A stretch of DNA of 64,000 bases, from positions 1 to 64,000 of the forward strand of contig JAPYMA010001567.1 of the NCBI GenBank assembly GCA_035041965.1. The letters are read 5' to 3'. This document shows positions 18,626-31,300 of the stretch, in pieces (within the stretch, counting starts at the first letter, position 1; each line of letters begins with the position of its first letter). Made by a program: the position numbers and the translations under genes. This DNA is from Anisakis pegreffii. Lineage: Eukaryota; Nematoda; Chromadorea; Rhabditida; Anisakidae. The notes under the pieces were generated by a model. That model had not been told where the DNA came from. It saw only the letters and a program-made list of their open reading frames with translations, and searched no databases.

Positions 18626-21600
18626 TTAATCAATCTCGTCAATATTATTTTCGTTGTTGTTATTATTGTTATCATGGTTATTATTCATCATATTAATATT
18701 GCTAATCATGTTGTTGTTATTACTATTACCACTCGGTCTAACAAGTTTCTCAATGATAGGATGGCTTTCGATTCTGGTCAAGTAAACAGCTGATCGTCGC
18801 ATGCTCATCGAAGGTAAAGGCAGCCACGCATCTGCTCTGAAGTCGAACTGTTCCACCTCGGAGATGGTACCAACTGCACCCGCATACCCTCCAGCTACGA
18901 CAATTTGATCATTTAGTGTTTCGATACCAAAATTCGATCTGAAATCATATTTTCTAATGAAATGTGAATGATAAAAATCACAAAATGTAAATAGCAATGA
19001 GAGCTGTAATGATTGTAAACATGGTATCAATAGTAGCACTGCATTTCACTTGGATAGCTTTCATTGAATTCTAAACTTTCAGTGAAAATGAAATATCAGA
19101 AATTTTTAGCTGTTTCATTAAATCTCTCAATGAAATATTCATTTTTGCAGATCCGCAATAGATTAAACTGACTGTATCTTCTGATCAGAACTGTGAAATT
19201 ATTTTTAATCACTCCGTTTGATCGTTAAGTTGCTGAGTTATTATGTCAGCACTGTTATAATCTTATCGCAATACTCGTGACTGCTTTGTTGATTATTGTT
19301 GAATAAAGATATTAAGTGCTAAAAATCAGCTGTCAAACAATTGTATTGCAGCTGCAGTTGTCAATCACAACAATTTCGTAAAAACTGAATGGAAACATAA
19401 TTTTTGGTTTGTTATCGTTCGTTATTATTTATTGAATTGACGCAATAAAGAGTGATGTTGCAGCTGAACATATCATAGTCAGCACACCAAAGCACACACC
19501 ATTCTTTAAATTCTGTTCTTTGTGTCGAAGAAGTTTCACGTGCAGTGAAATAAATCATCAAAAATGAACCTCGGATTGCTCATTGGTCGCAAAGAATGCC
19601 AATGTCCTTCTCGTAAATCAATAAATTCACATGAGTTCAACCGAACTGATCCGTCGAAACCACCACATACACAGAGTGCTCCCTCCACAACCGCTGCTCG
19701 AACTCCGGAGCGCTTAAATTATCACAAAATGAAAGAATATTCGGAAAATGACTGAAATAACCTCGGAATACCGATAGAAACTATGAATTCATGTGAAAAT
19801 TCATGTGGTATACATTTATTTTATGCGAAATCATCAACAATCATCCCTATTTTAGTTTCAGATCTCTTTGATATAGCAAGAGGAATGTGATTCCCTCAAT
19901 TTGGGTGAAACAAGATGGTATTGCGAATGAGCTAGTTCATTTCATTTGATATTCTGCAGTAAAGAGAAGCAGAGAATGAAAATAGAAAAGAGTGCGAGAA
20001 GTGAGAGAAATATAGAATGAGAGCACTAAATAATATGCAAAATTTCAGTTTCCACCCATCAACTCTTCTCAAAAATGTGATTTTTATCAGGAAATGGTTC
20101 CGATGAATGTTTCAGAAGCTTTGTTCGAATAGGGGACAGAAGCGTATCCTGTGAGATTGGAGGATATTCCCCTAAATTCCCTTTTTCTGACATTCATCCG
20201 TGACGATTTGATAAAATAAACTTTGCATGTTTTAAATATGACTGATGCTGATTCCCCTCAATGATAATCAATTTGAATGTATCTGACACCCACCCGACTC
20301 CTCATATTTTGTTTCAACGTGATCCACTTATCGCATCCAGCATCATATTCCTCAACCGTCGAATGACAGCTCGTCCCGTCGAACCCACCGATCGCATAGA
20401 TTTTATCATCATTAACTATGCAATGACCGTCACTCCTTAAAATAATTTATCACCATCACTATCATTTTCATCACCGGCATTATTCTTATTGAAAACAGTC
20501 AATTTTGATACATTGCCACCGTTCAGGTTTACTTCTTCTTAAACACCGGTGCCATCCTCAGGTTCGTTGATGTTATTAGTCTCATTTGATATTTGTTGTA
20601 GTTATGAGCAATTCAGACCTTAGAGTTAGTTTATTAAAGGCAAACCTAGATTACAGCTGAACTGCACTTATCAGTGTCCTTATCATGGCCTCTGGATTAG
20701 CATAATTCCTTATCATTACTGGCACTATCCCATTATTATCAGCAGTTATATAACTGTCATCAATGTTTCTGCTAGGATCATTTCCTTGATACAGTGTGTT
20801 GCGGAGATCGGGGAACTTCGGGGATCCCATCTCCGATTATCCGACATGAACGTCTCACCTTTTAACACTCATTTCGGCGATACGTCTCCATTGATTTGTA
20901 GGAATATTCAAGATTTCAGCGCTTTTCAATCGATCGTGATTGTCATAACCTCCCAACGCAACAATTTGATTTTCATTCAATCGTGCACAAGCCACATAAC
21001 AGCGTTGGTCGTACATTGGAGCTTTCTCCACCAGTTCCTTTAAGTTTTTCAGAGCATTGCTTTGATATTCTATACAATTTTTGAAGTTTTATTAAGATCA
21101 CGCTACGATATAATGCAATTCTTCATAAATTCTAATCGAAACTGAATCAGACATTCTTATACTGATCAGCGCCTTTACTCCACGTTCATGTCTTTTTTCG
21201 AACTCTTTTCTATTTTCATTTCCTATTCCTTGTCGCAGTTTACGATGGAATAAAAACGCTGTGCCGAAAAATTTGAACTACTGATATTGTCATTGCTACT
21301 GATATATCATATGGCGTCATTACTAATAATCAGTATTATTACCTGTGTATCTAAATTGAATTTTCTTGTCGAGCGATAATAATTCGTCCCATTGAATCCT
21401 CCAATCGTGAACAAATCCTTTCCAGTATTCACAACACCGTGATATGCCCGAGGTGTTTCAAATAACTGTATATCTGATTGAACCCACCGCTGCGCTCGTA
21501 GATCCAGTGTTTCCACAACCATCGTTGGTCCATTACTTGACCATCCACCCAAAATCAATTTCATCTTGATGATGTTATTGGTATTGCTGTCGTTATCATT

Positions 21601-24600
21601 GCTATTTGAACAGAACTTATATCATTTTATCACTGTTATGAACAGCATTTTCATTGTTGTGTTATGATTAGCGTGGCCAGAAGTGGGTAATATCATTCGT
21701 ATCACTAAATAGCGAAAGTTAGCGAAATAGCTATCCCGCTATTTCGGTAACTACCAGAGTACATCGACATTATTGTTCATATGATCATTGTTTTAATCAC
21801 ATTGATCATCGTTAACGCCATTACTATTTTTTATTTGTTCCATACTATTGCTATTATCAGTAGTATCATCGATACCAGTCAATTTTAACCCACTAAAATG
21901 TTACATCAAAATTCCAACTGACCACTCGCAACGAGGACACTATTCGGTATCCTCGAACCAAACTCATAATATCCAGTGCCAGTATTTTTCGCGTTATCCA
22001 GAAACCGTTGTAAAATGTCAACACTGTTTCCATTCCAACGATTTTCCTAAAAGTCATTCACATACTATATTTCAAGTTCAAAGAAATTTTCCTGTTCTTT
22101 CAAGAAATAAACGAAACCATTCCGTTTTCCTATTCAAATAAACATATTCTTAATTTTGAAGTGATTTTTTTGGAAGTTGTGAATAAAACTTATGAAATTA
22201 TTTGAATTTACTTTAGTGTTGATCGACAATACTACTGATGATCTCGTCGTGTTTATCGCTATTCGCATGAGTATTTGATAAGTTTTTGATGGAAACTTGT
22301 TATTTTACATCATTTTAGAAATTCGATCGCCACAATAAGCATAAATGTGTGAATTCATTGTCTAGCATTCATTCATTTCAACTTCAAACTGATTTCCCAG
22401 ATTTATTCCACCCTTCTTGTTCACGTAAAGACTTTGAAGGTTCATTTGAAATAACTTTGTGATGAAGAACATATTCTGGGGAAGTTTCAATGAAATCAGA
22501 GCTAGGAATATGCAGTGCTCAGTTTATCGTTCTCGATTTCTCTCGTTTCTCGAACTCTTTTCCACTCTCATTCTCTATTCCTCTTTGCAACGCACTATGA
22601 AAGCGGACGAGTTCGTCACGAAGCAGCAACGTTTCAATATTTATTTTGTCATAATCATTATTCAAGTTTCTTTCATTCATAATCATCATTATCATTTTAT
22701 CTTTATCAGTGCTGTTTATGATATTTTCGTTGATATAATGATGACTCAGTTAACAAAAAGCAATCGACTCACCTTAATCCAGCGTTCAACCATTACCGTT
22801 TCTTCATTACGTCCAATATTCAGATGTTTATCTCTAAGCAGTCTTATAATCTCTTCTTCTGTCAGGCTAAAAGATTTATTTTGTCATTAACTGTCGCGAC
22901 GGAGCGCGAAAGAGATGATTCGTGAAGGACAACAAAGTGATATGTGAAATCAACCCTTAAATCTGTACTTAGCTGATTACGTAAAGATGTACACGGATAT
23001 CATGCATTACCGATTCGGATGATGAAACTTAACTTTCGTATATCTCACTTGGAGGATCTGCTCTCTTTTGTGTTTGTATGTTATGAATACTTTGTGTTTC
23101 ATATATAATATAGTGTCAATATAAAATAAACGCCGAAATTAACACTGCGCTCATGGAAGGGTTTTCAGATAGCCATGTTTATGAGTGCCAACCGAACGAT
23201 GTCACAAAATTCAAAAGTCAAGAATATTAATATTACTCGAAGTATGCGTCGCCCGCCAGGAGTTTATCAAACTCTCGAACAATCAAGTCCCATAATCGTT
23301 TTGCAAGTGGATAATAGCGATTCTCTGCAATCAATCGATCATTGTTTCATATCAGTGTTATTTTTGCTATCAGCAATATCCTTTCCTTCACTGCGATGTT
23401 CAGTGTCATCTCATTGTTGTTCTTTTTCGTTCTTTGTGAATAAAATTCCTTACTGCAGTGCATTTGTCAACTTATTCGTTTTGACTAACGAATCAATCAT
23501 AGTTCTACGATTCCGTTTGGAAAGATTGACGTTGAACCGCGGAATCGAAATCGTATGCCATATGCATGAAATTTAAAGCATGCATGAAATTTAAAGAAGA
23601 GCTATTCTAACCAGCATAATGATAAACAGCAACTAATTTCGATGCTGGTGTTATGCCTATGATTCGGTCTGACAACACCTGAAGTGCCGGTTCTATCAGA
23701 AGATATGAGGCAATATCCAGTAACTGAAAATGAACATTATTACGATTCAATGATATTGCTACTCGAGATTACGGCAAAATCCTAAATCCGCAGATTTCTC
23801 TCATGTCATATGTATGGTGAAATGTGATTGCTGGTCATTGTAATCAATATTGAACATCGAATATCAGAACAAATTTCGCTTCCGTCATACTTTTTTGGAT
23901 TTATTACGAAACTGATTATGATTTTAGCATCCAAAACGTTGGATCCTTATAATGTTCGTAATTTTACTTGGATATTAGTGATGGATATATATCATTAGAC
24001 TGAACATTCTTATGCATCAACTTTTCCTTCATTTGCATGATATTAAGTTCGATGTGCACCACTGATGTATGAACCATGATGCATATCACATAAATAACTG
24101 CTATCAAGTGACAAAACTGGATCATCAGCAGAAATACAAAATCTCAAATTCATAAACCGAATTTCTATGCTGACAACTTGATGCTATCAGATAAAATGAA
24201 CGCATTTTTCAATTAACAGCAGCAGCATATTCGTTTGCAATACGTCTCAATACTACTAGTTAATATCCAAATGAAATTTACTTCGAGAGCTTTTTCGATA
24301 CTCATCGATGTGAGCGATGGATCAACGTTCTCTTTATCGTCACTGATCAAATGTCGAACAAATTCCAAACAGTTCAAAAATTTATCCGACTGAAAACTTG
24401 TCACGTTTTGATACCATTAGCCTTACGATTAGTAATATTATCAATGTCATTACTGCTAATTTCAGTATGAACATTTATCTGATCGTGGAATAAAACCGGA
24501 AGATACTCACTACATATCATCATCATTCTATAATTCTCCCGTTTCTCAGACTCTATTCCATTTTCATTCTCTGCTTCTCTTTGCGTCTCACTGTGGAACA

Positions 24601-25399
24601 TGGTAAGCTCATTCGTAGCATAGTAAGTTGGAATTATTTTACGACTGTTTTATCGCAATTAGAATAGAAATCACCATCATTTAAGGATACTGTTGTTCTT
24701 ATTACTATTATCAATATCATTGTTATTAAAGTTGTCGCCATTTTGACACAAGTATTATAAATGTACTATTTCCTGTTGCCGACATCATCCTCTGTCTCGA
24801 AAATCGCCCACATACAACCCAGACTATTTTGCTCTTCAGTGGTAGATTACCTCAGGATCTCCGAACATGATCTGTTTCGTTCTTGCTTCTTCAAAGTTTC
24901 CAAAGAATGCCGCACGGAAATACGGCGAGATCTGTGCGAATTCATAGCAGTCCAGTTTAACCTGTAAGGGAATGTCATGAAACTGATTAGTTCTTAAGAA
25001 ACCACTGATATGATAATGAAGGATACGAGTTATTGAATGTAAGTGTACCATTTTGTTGCCTTCCAATAAGACTGCACCTTGATCACACTCATTATTGATG
25101 TTTAACACAGTTCCATTCTGTTGTTTGTCATTTGCTTTTTCATCACCTACGAAATCTGAATGAGGAGGAATATCCAAGGCAACATTGTGCCTCGCTGCCT
25201 CCAGTAACGCTCTTCCAATGTGCAGAATTCCCGTGCTCCAACTGCTCGTTTCTGTTTCAGACAATGCTTCTCGCAAACTTTCGCTCTAAAATCATTCTGA
25301 ATGGATGAGTTCAAATCAAGATTGAACCAATTTTCTGGAATGAATGCTGTGTTCAGCGCACTCTTGACTCAGTTCAAGCAGCAATAGCTCAGAAGTCAT
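18626..25399 (-). CDS. BTB-BACK-Kelch protein, KLHL10-like
   Basis: Likely Cullin-3 E3 ligase adaptor: BTB binds Cul3 and the Kelch propeller binds substrate. KLHL10 is germline-associated in animals. Exons with consistent phase: 25399-25328, 25285-25049, 24961-24851, 24389-24282, 23723-23612, 23324-23237, 22866-22773, 22046-21933, 21564-21343, 21037-20859, 20435-20294, 19712-19570, 18938-18626, giving 644 residues. BTB spans about residues 90-180 (EFAQISPYFRAAF), BACK about 180-280 (DLTEEEIIRLL, VERWIK), then six Kelch blades (GGWSSNGPT, GGFNGTNYY, GGYDNHDRL, GGFDGTSCH, GGFDGSVRL, GGYAGAVGT). ETPRAYHG, QRCYVA and SNFGIE are KLHL10-like. The tail is a poly-Asn run from AAT/AAC repeats. The first exon (MTSELLLLEL, 42-nt intron) is less certain. 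A further exon near 22501-22390 (TSPEYVLHH) looks real but its phase cannot be connected. AATAAA lies at 18460-18455. Confidence 0.9.
19965..20040 (+). repeat. Dispersed ~110-bp repeat, copy 3
   Basis: In a Kelch intron: GCAGAGAATGAAAATAGAAA followed by GAGAGAAATATAGAATGAGA. Opposite to the direction of the host gene. Confidence 0.6.
21190..21255 (-). repeat. Dispersed ~110-bp repeat, copy 4
   Basis: Reverse-complement partial copy in a Kelch intron: CGAACTCTTTTCTATTTTCA, then TTCCTATTCCTTGTCGCAG. Confidence 0.5.
22515..22620 (-). repeat. Dispersed ~110-bp repeat, copy 5
   Basis: Reverse-complement copy in the Kelch intron region where the middle exons cannot be connected: CTCGTTTCTCGAACTCTTTT, CCACTCTCATTCTCTATTCC, then TTTGCAACGCAC. 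Its right edge runs into the frame ETLLLRDELVRF, which resembles BACK sequence. Confidence 0.65.
24510..24605 (-). repeat. Dispersed ~110-bp repeat, copy 6
   Basis: Reverse-complement copy in a Kelch intron: CCCGTTTCTCAGACTCTATT, CCATTTTCATTCTCTGCTTC, then TTTGCGTCTCACTGTGGAAC. Confidence 0.65.
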
Positions 25400-26551
25400 A
25401 GTCCATGCTTCAGTTATACAAGAGAACAGAAATTTTCCACGATACGATTCCAGAATTGGAAGATGCATCATTCTTTCAATAATTGAGTTGTATATTTCGC
25501 TTCTCGTGTCTCTACGACAGCTATTCTCTTGTGTTACAGCAAGTGTGCGATTCGCATCTCATATAAGAAGACAGCTGATTAAAATACCGATTTAACAGAG
25601 TCCATTTGTTCGATAGTTTGATTATTCTTCACCTGAACACTGCCGGCTAAAACTATTACGGACAGTCCTGTTCAGGTATCCTCAGGACCGCCCTATGGCT
25701 TAGAAAAAATTCGAATGACAATGAAGTAATCCTGGCTTCATATTTATACTGGTTGATTTGCTTGCCGATCAGTTTATGAATTGGAATCAAATTTCAGATG
25801 CTTCCAACATTTTGCATTTCAGATTTGATAGTTCCTGGTCTCCATCAGAAATTCAATTGTCATTCATTTATTATCTCGGCTTCATTTTTATCCTATATGA
25901 AATATTCATAAAATTTATGAAATCTGAATCATATATGTACAAAAAACAATTTATCTGATAGATAAGTCTTCACGATCGATCTGTTTGATGTGATTGGGTG
26001 CAGATCAACTTATAGTCATGATCACTTTTAAATCATATGAAGTTCTTCATGAGGAAATAAATTTAATGGTTCGTGATGACATGGGTAGAATTTTTTGTAT
26101 GTTGAACTAAGAAATTTGATTGAATACGAAGATATAAAGACGCTTGTGAAATTTTATTGATAATGAAATGGAACGCTCTTAAATTAAGAGTTTTGCAACT
26201 GTAAAATTGATGTTACTGAAGGATTGCATTAAGAACATTTTATAATTTTAATGATGTTGAAAATTTCACATTTGTTTCTTTCCTCATAAAGAATTTTTTC
26301 ACAGTATCAAGAAGCTCAGACTATATGCTCTTTCCTCTGCCTTAGCACCGCTTCTTTTCAATACTGAGTCCAATTCCAGATAATTTCATCGAGAATAGTA
26401 GATTATACAAGATCTCGGCTTGTCTCATCGTCAGTGCATCCCAATAACTGTGGCGTGTGTGGCGAATCGTTTCGCACATCTCATTTACAGTTGAAAATTC
26501 AACTGCTGTAACCGTGCGTGATGAATAAATTAATAGAGTTGAGATTCTCGG
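25400..26551. other. Upstream of the Kelch gene
   Basis: No coding exon is supported. A hairpin-like pair CCTGAACA / TGTTCAGG sits near 25630-25677. The region presumably contains the Kelch promoter, but no core element stands out. Confidence 0.4.
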
Positions 26552-26938
26552 GAGAATTATAAATGAGAGTGATTCAGTGATGCATTCGAAGTGAATGAGA
26601 AAAGTGCAGTGACACTGTGCAGCGGTAGTGCAATGTGCAGAATGAGGACTGAGAGTAATGCGATATCATGCGAATTGGTCATGAAAATTGAAAAAATACA
26701 GTCAGCAACGAATAGAGTGCAGTCGAATAGCGTTCGTTGAAGGCAACAAACCAGAACGTATCCATGCATTACGTACTCACATACACGACTGTACTCTCGC
26801 ACTGTATAGTCGATTTTTATGTGTGATTCGCATGATGTCTCGACATTCTCATTGCTGAGCATTACTTCACCGTTACATTGGACCAATTTTCTCATTCACT
26901 TCAGACGTATCACTGATTCGCTCTCATTCATAGTTCTC
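26552..26938. mobile_element. 388-bp inverted-repeat element, copy 2
   Basis: Second copy of the element at 17277-17664, in direct orientation, with the same roughly 50-bp inverted ends. Both copies follow the word GATTCTCGG on the left, so the true boundary may lie a few bases further out. Together the copies flank the whole Kelch gene. Confidence 0.7.
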
Positions 26939-28350
26939 TTCAGAATCCGTACCACATCATTTCTCAATCTCACAAGTTCAATGCAGCCACCATTTCAATA
27001 CAGATGAATTGTGGGGCGCAATTTGGCAGAACGCGATCAATTTATGTGACAGTGACGATGCTGAATTTTATGTACCTTCTCAAGATTCCGCTATCTTCTT
27101 GGTTCCGGGAATTTAATTTGCTGACAGGCAGTCATATTATCTAACACAATTTAACGACAAGTCCCGTGCATGTTCAGTTTTGCCCAATAATCGCATAATA
27201 TGTGTATACGAGCTTGAAAGTTGCAATTAATGCATTTTGGAGTTATAGTTCTAATTTAGCGGTTGCATATCCGCAAACAGTGGTAACCTATTTGATGGTC
27301 TTATGGCCGTCGTCACTCATAAGGATCTGATAGGGTCACACACAATCATCCGTAGGATTGAATCTTACGGATATCCACTTTGTTTTATGCTAGTGTCGTG
27401 TTTAGGCGATTTTATAGGTTCGGTATTTGATCTAAAGTTTTGTGAAACATATTTCGGTTTCGAGAGGTATTTCGGTTTCATCCGCCCTCTCGAATGATAG
27501 TTGCATTGCATTAATTCACTAATCGTAAGGGCTTTCAAATGAGACTTTGTTGTTGTTTTCACTAGATTTCATATATAAATCCACAATACACCATTTTACA
27601 AGTTATAAACTTTTTGAATTTATATTTTATTGACGAGGTCAACACATCTGTGAAGAGCAAGATGAGCAACCTGGATGGTTTGAGCAACGATGAGCAGCCT
27701 GATTCGTTAGATTTACGGATCTTCACAATCCCGCGTCCTGTATTTTTCGGAAAAGTAAAACCTGATCCTAATAGAACTCACCAGGAAGAATGGTTAATGG
27801 TTCTTGAAATGCACGCCACAGTTGAAGGTTCTCAGCCTTTTGGTATTTTTCTGTTCTCATGAAGCTGAGGTCAGGGAAGCCTTCCTTACTGTTTCATACA
27901 GCCAACGAATCATTTGTTGCTGATTATTGTCGTAAAATATATATCGAAAGAAATCATTGGCATAGAATAGAACACATTTTCTCATCAAAATAACGATCAA
28001 CACTAGTTAAGGAATGCCCATTAGATTCAACTTTCCCTAAATATCGAATAAGTCTGTTGCACTTCCCAGGATTTCCGTACCTATTCAGTCACTAATTGCA
28101 TTTCCAGTTTTTCTGCTCGCTTGTTGCATTGATCTGTCAATCTGTCAATTGTGCAGTATTTTTGGTCCACTTGAAAAGGTGCCCACTAACTTAAGGAGTT
28201 TCCATGATTCCAGCGGTTTTGCTTATTGGTAGGTAATAATTTGATAATTACAGAACGGTTCAACAATTAATATCACCCATCGATCACAGTCATTATCAAA
28301 TAACACACCGAATAATATATTTTTAGCAATACGTCTTGAATTTAATTGCA
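26939..28350. other. Intergenic, Kelch to SLC17
   Basis: No supported gene. A plus-strand frame at 27614-27862 (protein-like wording PDSLDLRIFTIPRPVFFG, with an in-frame ATG at 27662) has no start or splice context that I can confirm and may be a gene remnant. Confidence 0.4.
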
Positions 28351-31300
28351 TTAATTTTCAGTGTCGTCGTCTTTCAGTGACGCAGAACGTGAGGAGACTA
28401 GTTTCGACAATTTCCTTGCCACTTCTGCAATATCGAATGCACTTTCCCGCTTACTCTCCAGCCTCATACTGAGTCGTTGCATCATCGTAGTTCTTCGTGT
28501 GGTCGGTTTTCGGAGTATCGCCCACGGCTGAACATCCCCACTGGCGAGCACCACAAATAATATCGTTCCAAGTATCAGAATAACGAAAGCTATCCAAAAC
28601 ACCACCAACCACTCCTTTTGAGTTGACTGAAATTGCTCGCAAAGCTCAGTCATTGCTTATAATCAGAATATTTCTTGATTATGGTTGCATAATTTTTTGC
28701 ATAACAACCATACGCTTGTTTCATAGCATTCTCTGTGCCGGCAAGTACCGAAGTTTCGAATGGTATTATGATATCTGTGTTTAAGGTGATTACAGATACC
28801 AGTCAAGCTGTAGATCCCAGTCTAAAAGCTATTGCGCCCTCAACTTTATGAACAGTACGATTCCTCCAATAACCGATGAAATTTCCAGTGAGCGAAAATA
28901 TCCCCTCTCTATTCCTGTACTGATCTCTCGCGTCGTTGTCACTTTGATTTTCATTGTCGAAATTTCACCTGCCTAGGAGAAATCCAGTCAACAGACGTTT
29001 TTACATCTGATGGGATAATTTTACAACTTTAAAAAGGAAAAAAATTTTTGCTGAATCATACCTGAGGTGTTAACCAACCGATGATGATTGGACATAAGAT
29101 GCCGGCAATACATGATACTGTTTGACCGGTTCCGAGTAGCGGTCCGGCGAAAGTAGGCGCAATGTCCAGATAATTCACCACGAATCCAGCATAGGACGCT
29201 CCCGAAAGGCCAATTCCGAGCGTCAAGAAAACAATCACCAGCGCCTGTTGACCACATCCACAAAAACCGCACGCCACCAGGAAAACGGCTTGACTTCCAA
29301 GAGCTGAATAGCCGTAAGGCGTAATCAGTTTTGTTTTTTTTGAACATTTGCAAGCTCACCACACCAACCATGCTCTAATCAATTTGGCCAATCCAATTGC
29401 GTCCAAAACTCATTAATTGCTCACAATCAGTTGGAATTTTCAAGCATATGCAGATTTCCTGTGGCTTCAGTTGCGAAACGAACTCACCAACCATATTACG
29501 ACTGCATGGTCACCGAGTAGATGAATTCACTTCAGACTATCTTCCAAAATTCTGATTACACTTTTACCATTATATTCAACATAACCGTATGAAAGCAATG
29601 CATTCGGAAGTGGGATCAAAAGTATGAAATCGGAACAATACGTTCATTCGTTATAAATTGCAATTAATCGCCACTATAAGATGGACTATGGAAATATCTG
29701 AAATAGGAAAGGACGAACCAATAATCATAGCAGCGCGCCGCACATTAAGTGTCGTCATCCAGGCGGCATTTCGTATTGCGTCAGCTGCGAAGGTAGCGAC
29801 GTTGATCACTACGAAATAGGCCAAATATGGTATCGCTGATAAGAAACCCATCTGAAAATATTATCAGTTACCTTGACGCATATCTAAAACGATGGAATCA
29901 TTCACGAATTTGGTTCGAACTGAAGTTAATTTTCAATACACAGCTGACATAACCAAATAATATTAATTCGAGATATTATCAACTGATAATTTTGCTAAAA
30001 TTTTGAGCGCACTTCATACGATTGAAACTTTCAACGACACATTGAATAACGTTCATTCCATTTCGTTTCAACTTACCTCTGTCAATTGTAAACCCAAAAC
30101 ATCGTTCAAGAATAGCGGTAAGCCGGCAGCCATTGTATATGCACCCCAGTCAGCTGCAAAATGTCCAGCCCAGAGACCCCAAACTGCTTTTGATTTCAGG
30201 ATTGCTTTCCAAGGTATCGGTGGTTTCTGAAATAGCATATCTTTCGTTTCTTGCTACCATGAAAAAAAAATGAACTGAGAATCATCACTAAACAGCAAAT
30301 TTCGAACAAGTGAAGCGCAGTCAGTTCATCATGCTCTCACTAACAAGTTGAGTGTGAAACAAACTAACTTCTCTTGATGAGAACTTTTGACTAACTTTTT
30401 CATCAGATATATGCCTGGTTTCATGAAGTTCATCCTCGAGGAATTCCTTCTCTTCTTGGCTGATAAAACGATGCACTGACGGTGTATCTGATCCATACAA
30501 CAACCAAATTGCACACCAAACTATACCAGCTATTCCTAAAACAATAACATTCATCGTTTTCTTCAGCTTCTTTAAAATTCTGACTATACGATAATTGCAT
30601 TGCGTATTCATTTTGTTAGAACTTTAGAAATGTAAGAACTCACCAAAAACATAGTAAACGGACGGCCATCCATGAGCGAAACCATATTGGCACAGCACTC
30701 CTGAGATTGGCATCACAATTGTCATTCCAATTTGATTCCCTTAAAACAACAAAACACGAACAGTGCATTCATATAAAAGTTTTATCATACTCTAAACATT
30801 GCAGAGGATCGGTCTTCTCAATAGTTCTGCTCTGAATTTACAAAAAAAAAATTTTGATTATTCCGTTGAGGCAATCCGCTCAAAAGATCCTCATTCATGA
30901 ACATGTACACATTGAACAACGGTCATACCCGCATAGGTGATGCCCGTAAGCAAGCTTCTTTCAAGCGGTGGTGCCCACTGAGCCCAAAGTGAGTGAAACG
31001 CCGGAAACATCATACCCTTGAATTATAAATTGTATGTTTTGCTTATTGCAGCACTGGACTGATCTTATTGGAGAAACGGTGATTGAAAAATTCGAATGGT
31101 ATTCTAGTTGCTAGTCATGCACCCAATCACTGTTCTCTTTAGCTGTATGCTTGTATTCAAACATTGTTAAAAAGCTCGAAATTCTATACACGATAATTCG
31201 TAGAGCGCAGCGAAGATTATCTCATTTTTTTGGTTTGAACTCTTCCCATTACAATGAGTGAAAATAACAAATTTTTGCTGTGTGATGTGTTGCTGGCCAC

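Noticed and set aside
22459..22890. 143-codon plus-strand frame
   Set aside because: Antisense to Kelch exons and repeat copy 5; no support on the plus strand.
25630..25677. CCTGAACA / TGTTCAGG hairpin
   Set aside because: An 8-bp stem with a 30-nt loop is expected by chance at this scale; no further support.
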